From: Cladorhizidae sp. MBARI D1340-BT2 | Lineage: Eukaryota > Porifera > Demospongiae > Poecilosclerida > Cladorhizidae | Direction: 5' to 3' | DNA length: 64,000 nt | NCBI GenBank assembly: GCA_028752905.1 | Contig: JAQNBH010000002.1 | Location: forward strand, 21,587,059 to 21,651,058 | Shown here: positions 60,167 to 64,000 of the stretch, piece after piece | How positions within the stretch are numbered: position 1 is the stretch's first letter | Layout: the number at the start of each line of letters is the position of its first letter | Made by a program: the position numbers and the translations under genes | The notes under the pieces: generated by a model | Seen by the model: only the letters and a program-made list of their open reading frames with translations | Database searches by the model: none | What the model was told of the DNA's origin: nothing

Positions 60167-61074
60167 TAAGAGTACAATTCATAACTGCCCTAATTAACAA
60201 GACCAAAGTCCCAGATTTTGTCAACTGATAGAGAAGGCCCTTATCTGCAACATGTGAACAGATTATCAATAAATGTAGTGGTTTTCACTGGCAGGCCACC
60301 GCTTTGGCAACTGGAAAACGCCAGGAAAGATCCCAAACCTTACCACTTCAAATCACCATAACTTGCTAATACTTAGAGTACTTAAAATTTTGGCACGTAC
60401 AAAAGACAGATAATTAGAAGAGCTATCCGGTGATATAAAAATTATCTTTTTTGGGTAAAGTGTAGAAAAGTTATGAGCTTCACGGCAAAAAAACAAGATT
60501 TTCGGGGGGAAAATGAGAAACATATAGACCAAATTAGGGCAAATATCAAGATAGAGAACACATAATGAAACCTATCATTCGAATCATATCAAGTCCATTA
60601 CAGTAAAGTGTGCAGAATATTATGGATGTTTGATATCAACAGAGAGCACAGAGAGAGACCTATCTTAATAGCTATATATCAAGTTTATTCAGTGAAGTGT
60701 GGAGAATCTATTTAGCATCAAGAGAGAGCAGAGAGAAACCTATCTTGTGATTCTATCAAGTCCATTACTGTGAAGTATGCGGAATATACGGATGTTTGGT
60801 ATCAAGAGAGAGAACAGAGAGAGGCCTACCTTTAGAGCTATATATCAAGTCTATTCAGTGAAGTGTGGAGAATCTATGAAGCTAACATGTTTAGCTCAAG
60901 ATAGAGAACACTGAGAGATACCTATCTTGCAAGTCCATTACAGTGAAGTGTGCAGAATATATGGATGTTTGGTATCAAGAGAGAGCACTTGGAGAGTCCT
61001 ATCTTAATAGCTGTATAACAAGTCTATTCAGTGAAGTGTGGATAATCTACGAAGCTAACATGTTTAGCATCAAG
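60167..61074 (+). repeat. Diverged unit retaining an ancestral-looking A2
   Basis: The net length is 908 bp, but through compensating changes: +18 bp at 60757-60774, -13 bp after GGAGAATCTA (about 60710), -4 bp in AGAGAGAGCAGAGAG (about 60721) and -1 bp in GGTTTTCACTGG (about 60281). The A2 half-unit has a full opening, with a TCCATTAC...GTGAAG arrangement, matching A1 and A3. The core shares several private variants with the 403-bp unit before it. Confidence 0.88.
60757..60774 (+). repeat. 18-bp segment missing from A2 in all other units
   Basis: The segment is CAAGTCCATTACTGTGAA. It lies between TTCTAT and GTATGC, and the other units read TTCTATGTATGC or TTCTATGTTTGC directly. A1 and A3 retain a similar stretch (AAGTCCATTACAGTGAA), so the form here is probably the original and the others derive from one deletion. 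Confidence 0.85.
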
Positions 61075-61816
61075 TAAGAGTACAATTCATAACTGCCCTA
61101 ATTAACAAGACCAAAGTCCCAGATTTTGTCAACTGATAGAGAAGGCCCTTATCTGCAACATGTCAACAGATTATCAATAAATGTAGTGGTTTTTCACTGG
61201 CAGGCCACCGCTTTGGCAACTGGAAAACGCCAGGAAAGATCGCAAACCTTACCACTTCAAATCACCATAACTTGCTAATACTTAGAGTACTCAAAATTTG
61301 GCACGTACAAAAGACAGATAATTAGAAGGGCTATCCGGTGATATAAAACTTATCTTTTTTGGGTAAAGTGTAGAACAGTTATGAGCTTTACGGCAAAATA
61401 ACAAGATTTTTGGGGGAAAAATGAGAAACATATAGACCAAATTAGGGCAAATATCAAGATAGAGAACACACAATGAAACCTATCATTCGAATCATATCAA
61501 GTCCATTACAGTGAAGTGTGCAGAATATTATGGATGTTTGATATCAACAGAGAGCACAGGGAGAGACCTATCTTAATAGCTATATATCAAGTTTATACAG
61601 TGAAGTGTGGAGAATCTATGAAGCTAACATGTTCAGCTCAAGATAGAGAACACTGAGAGATACCTATCTTGCAAGTCCATTACAGTGAAGTGTGCAGAAT
61701 ATATGGATGTTTGGTATCAAGAGAGAGCACTTAGAGAGTCCTATCTTAATAGCTATACATCAAGTCTATTCAGTGAAGTGTGGATAATCTACGAAGCTAA
61801 CATGTTTAGCATCAAG
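61075..61816 (+). repeat. 742-bp unit lacking one A/B pair
   Basis: B1 is followed directly by the B2-type sequence (GAAGCTAACATGTTCAGC at about 61619), so one B-to-B interval of 165 bp is missing. A further single T is absent in AAAATTTGGCACG (about 61296). The deletion has the size expected from exchange between B1 and B2. Confidence 0.9.
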
Positions 61817-63978
61817 TAAGAGTACAATTCATAACTGCCCTAATTAACAAGACCAAAGTCCCAGATTTTGTCAACTGATAGAGAAGGCCCTTATCTGCAA
61901 CATGTCAACAGATTATCAATAAATGTAGTGGTTTTTCACTGGCAGGCCACCGCTTTGGCAACTGGAAAACGCCAGGAAAGATCGCAAACCTTACCACTTC
62001 AAATCACCATAACTTGCTAATACTTAGAGTACTCAAAATTTTGGCACGTACAAAAGACAGATAATTAGAAGGGCTATCTGATGATATAAAAATTATCTTT
62101 TTTGGGTAAAGTGTAGAAATGTTATGAGCTTTACGGCAAAATAACAAGATTTTTTGGGGGAAAATGAGAAACATATATATAGACCAAATTAGGGCAAATA
62201 TCAAGATAGAGAACACACAATGAAACCTATCATTCGAATCATATCAAGTCCATTACAGTGAAGTGTGCAGAATATTATGGATGTTTGATATCAACAGAGA
62301 GCACAGGGAGAGACCTATCTTAATAGCTATATATCAAGTTTATACAGTGAAGTGTGGAGAATCTATGAAGCTAACCTGTTTAGCATCAAGATAGAGAACA
62401 CATAGAGAAACCTATCTTGTGATTCTATGTTTGCAGAATATACGGATGTTTGGTATCAAGAGAGAGAACAGAGAGAGGCCTACCTTTAGAGCTATATATC
62501 AAGTCTATTCAGTGAAGTGTGGAGAATCTATGAAGCTAACATGTTTAGCTCAAGATAGAGAACACTGAGAGATACCTATCTTGCAAGTCCATTACAGTGA
62601 AGTGTGCAGCATATATGGATGTTTGGTATCAAGAGAGAGCACTTAGAGAGTCCTATCTTAATAGCTATACATCAAGTCTATTCAGTGAAGTGTGGATAAT
62701 CTACGAAGCTAACATGTTTAGCATCAAGTAAGAGTACAATTCATAACTGCCCTAATTAACAAGACCAAAGTCCCAGATTTTGTCAACTGATAGAGAAGGC
62801 CCTTATCTGCAACATGTCAACAGATTATCAATAAATGTAGTGGTTTTTCACTGGCAGGCCACCGCTTTGGCAACTGGAAAACGCCAGGAAAGATCGCAAA
62901 CCTTACCACTTCAAATCACCATAACTTGCTAATACTTAGAGTACTCAAAATTTTGGCACGTACAAAAGACAGATAATTAGAAGGGCTATCTGATGATATA
63001 AAAATTATCTTTTTTGGGTAAAGTGTAGAAATGTTATGAGCTTTACGGCAAAATAACAAGATTTTTTGGGGGAAAATGAGAAACATATATATAGACCAAA
63101 TTAGGGCAAATATCAAGATAGAGAACACACAATGAAACCTATCATTCGAATCATATCAAGTCCATTACAGTGAAGTGTGCAGAATATTATGGATGTTTGA
63201 TATCAACAGAGAGCACAGGGAGAGACCTATCTTAATAGCTATATATCAAGTTTATACAGTGAAGTGTGGAGAATCTATGAAGCTAACCTGTTTAGCATCA
63301 AGATAGAGAACACATAGAGAAACCTATCTTGTGATTCTATGTTTGCAGAATATACGGATGTTTGGTATCAAGAGAGAGAACAGAGAGAGGCCTACCTTTA
63401 GAGCTATATATCAAGTCTATTCAGTGAAGTGTGGAGAATCTATGAAGCTAACATGTTTAGCTCAAGATAGAGAACACTGAGAGATACCTATCTTGCAAGT
63501 CCATTACAGTGAAGTGTGCAGCATATATGGATGTTTGGTATCAAGAGAGAGCACTTAGAGAGTCCTATATTAATAGCTATACATCAAGTCTATTCAGTGA
63601 AGTGTGGAGAATCTATGAAGCTAACCTGTTTAGCATCAAGATAGAGAACACATAGAGAAACCTATCTTGTGATTCTATGTTTGCAGAATATACGGATGTT
63701 TGGTATCAAGAGAGAGAACAGAGAGAGGCCTACCTTTAGAGCTATATATCAAGTCTATTCAGTGAAGTGTGGAGAATCTATGAAGCTAACATGTTCAGCT
63801 CAAGATAGAGAACACTGAGAGATACCTATCTTGCAAGTCCATTACAGTGAAGTGTGCAGAATATATGGATGTTTGGTATCAAGAGAGAGCACTTAGAGAG
63901 TCCTATCTTAATAGCTATACATCAAGTCTATTCAGTGAAGTGTGGATAATCTACGAAGCTAACATGTTTAGCATCAAG
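61817..63978 (+). repeat. 912-bp and 1250-bp units duplicating 51128-53289
   Basis: The unit at 61817 is a collapsed long unit (912 bp; GCAGCAT near 62607, then B3), and the one at 62729 is a full 1250-bp unit with CCTATATTAATAG at 63564. Order, lengths and markers match 51128-53289 at an offset of 10689 bp. The AGATTCTCAATAAA variant of the left copy is absent here. Confidence 0.9.
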
Positions 63979-64000
63979 TAAGAGTACAATTCATAACTGC
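63979..64000 (+). repeat. Start of the next core at right edge
   Basis: The last 22 bases are the start of another core, so the array continues beyond the window. Confidence 0.95.

Larger units (their letters stand above)
1..64000. repeat. Complex-unit satellite DNA array filling the window
   Basis: The same repeat unit fills the window head to tail in one orientation, with no intervening unique DNA. Units can be phased on the motif TAAGAGTACAATTC, which I find at 283, 1191, 2099 and so on to 63979. Spacing is 908 bp (33 units), 1246-1251 bp (most units from 29339 on), 912 bp (three units), 403 bp (one) and 742 bp (one). No coding gene, tRNA, rRNA or intact mobile element is visible. Such arrays are typical of centromeric or heterochromatic DNA in eukaryotes. 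The specific family and host are not recognised. Near-identity between units means that copy number in an assembly could be wrong. Confidence 0.97.

Overview
The window is one uninterrupted block of eukaryotic satellite DNA. I see no gene, no RNA gene, no recognisable intact transposon and no non-repetitive sequence anywhere in the 64 kb. Every unit lies in the same orientation. There are 63 complete repeat units, the start of a 64th at 63979, and a partial unit at the left edge. The composition is AT-rich by eye, and the repeat family is not one I can name, so the organism stays undetermined. A homogenised, nested, complex-unit tandem array of this size fits centromeric, pericentromeric or other heterochromatin of a plant, animal or fungus. 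That placement is inference.

The repeat has four nested levels. (1) Half-units of about 85-95 bp come in two related forms, A and B, both opening with GTGAAGTGTG. (2) A+B pairs are about 166-173 bp. (3) The monomer is a core of about 385 bp plus three A/B pairs, totalling 908 bp. A long form carries one extra 338-bp block (two more pairs) and is 1246 bp, or 1250 bp when an ATAT insertion is also present in the core. (4) Higher-order repeats are built from monomers with shared variants, with periods of 1816, 2724, 3632, 4308/4646, 4996/4997, 5908 and 10689 bp. The core interrupts a B half-unit and is flanked by the direct repeat ATCAAG. It carries imperfect 18-bp inverted repeats near its ends, so it may be an old insertion that became part of the satellite.

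Layout: 1-282 is the tail of a unit. 283-29338 holds 32 consecutive units, each exactly 908 bp, arranged in several local higher-order repeats. 29339-37384 mixes 908- and 1246-bp units as two diverged copies of a four-unit block. 37385-57947 is dominated by 1246/1250-bp units, including a clean four-unit higher-order repeat at 39885-49877. 57948-61816 is an island of short, diverged and rearranged units (908, 908, 403, 908 and 742 bp), one of which keeps an 18-bp segment missing from the other units. 61817-64000 returns to the long type.

Nothing here works as a gene set. Short open frames recur on both strands because the repeat recurs, and single substitutions open or close them from unit to unit. 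What the window does record is how an array expands, contracts and homogenises: unequal exchange at A/B homologies, chimeric monomers, a 338-bp block gained and probably lost in two ways, and segmental duplications. All similarity statements rest on spacing and diagnostic variants read by eye, not on full alignment.
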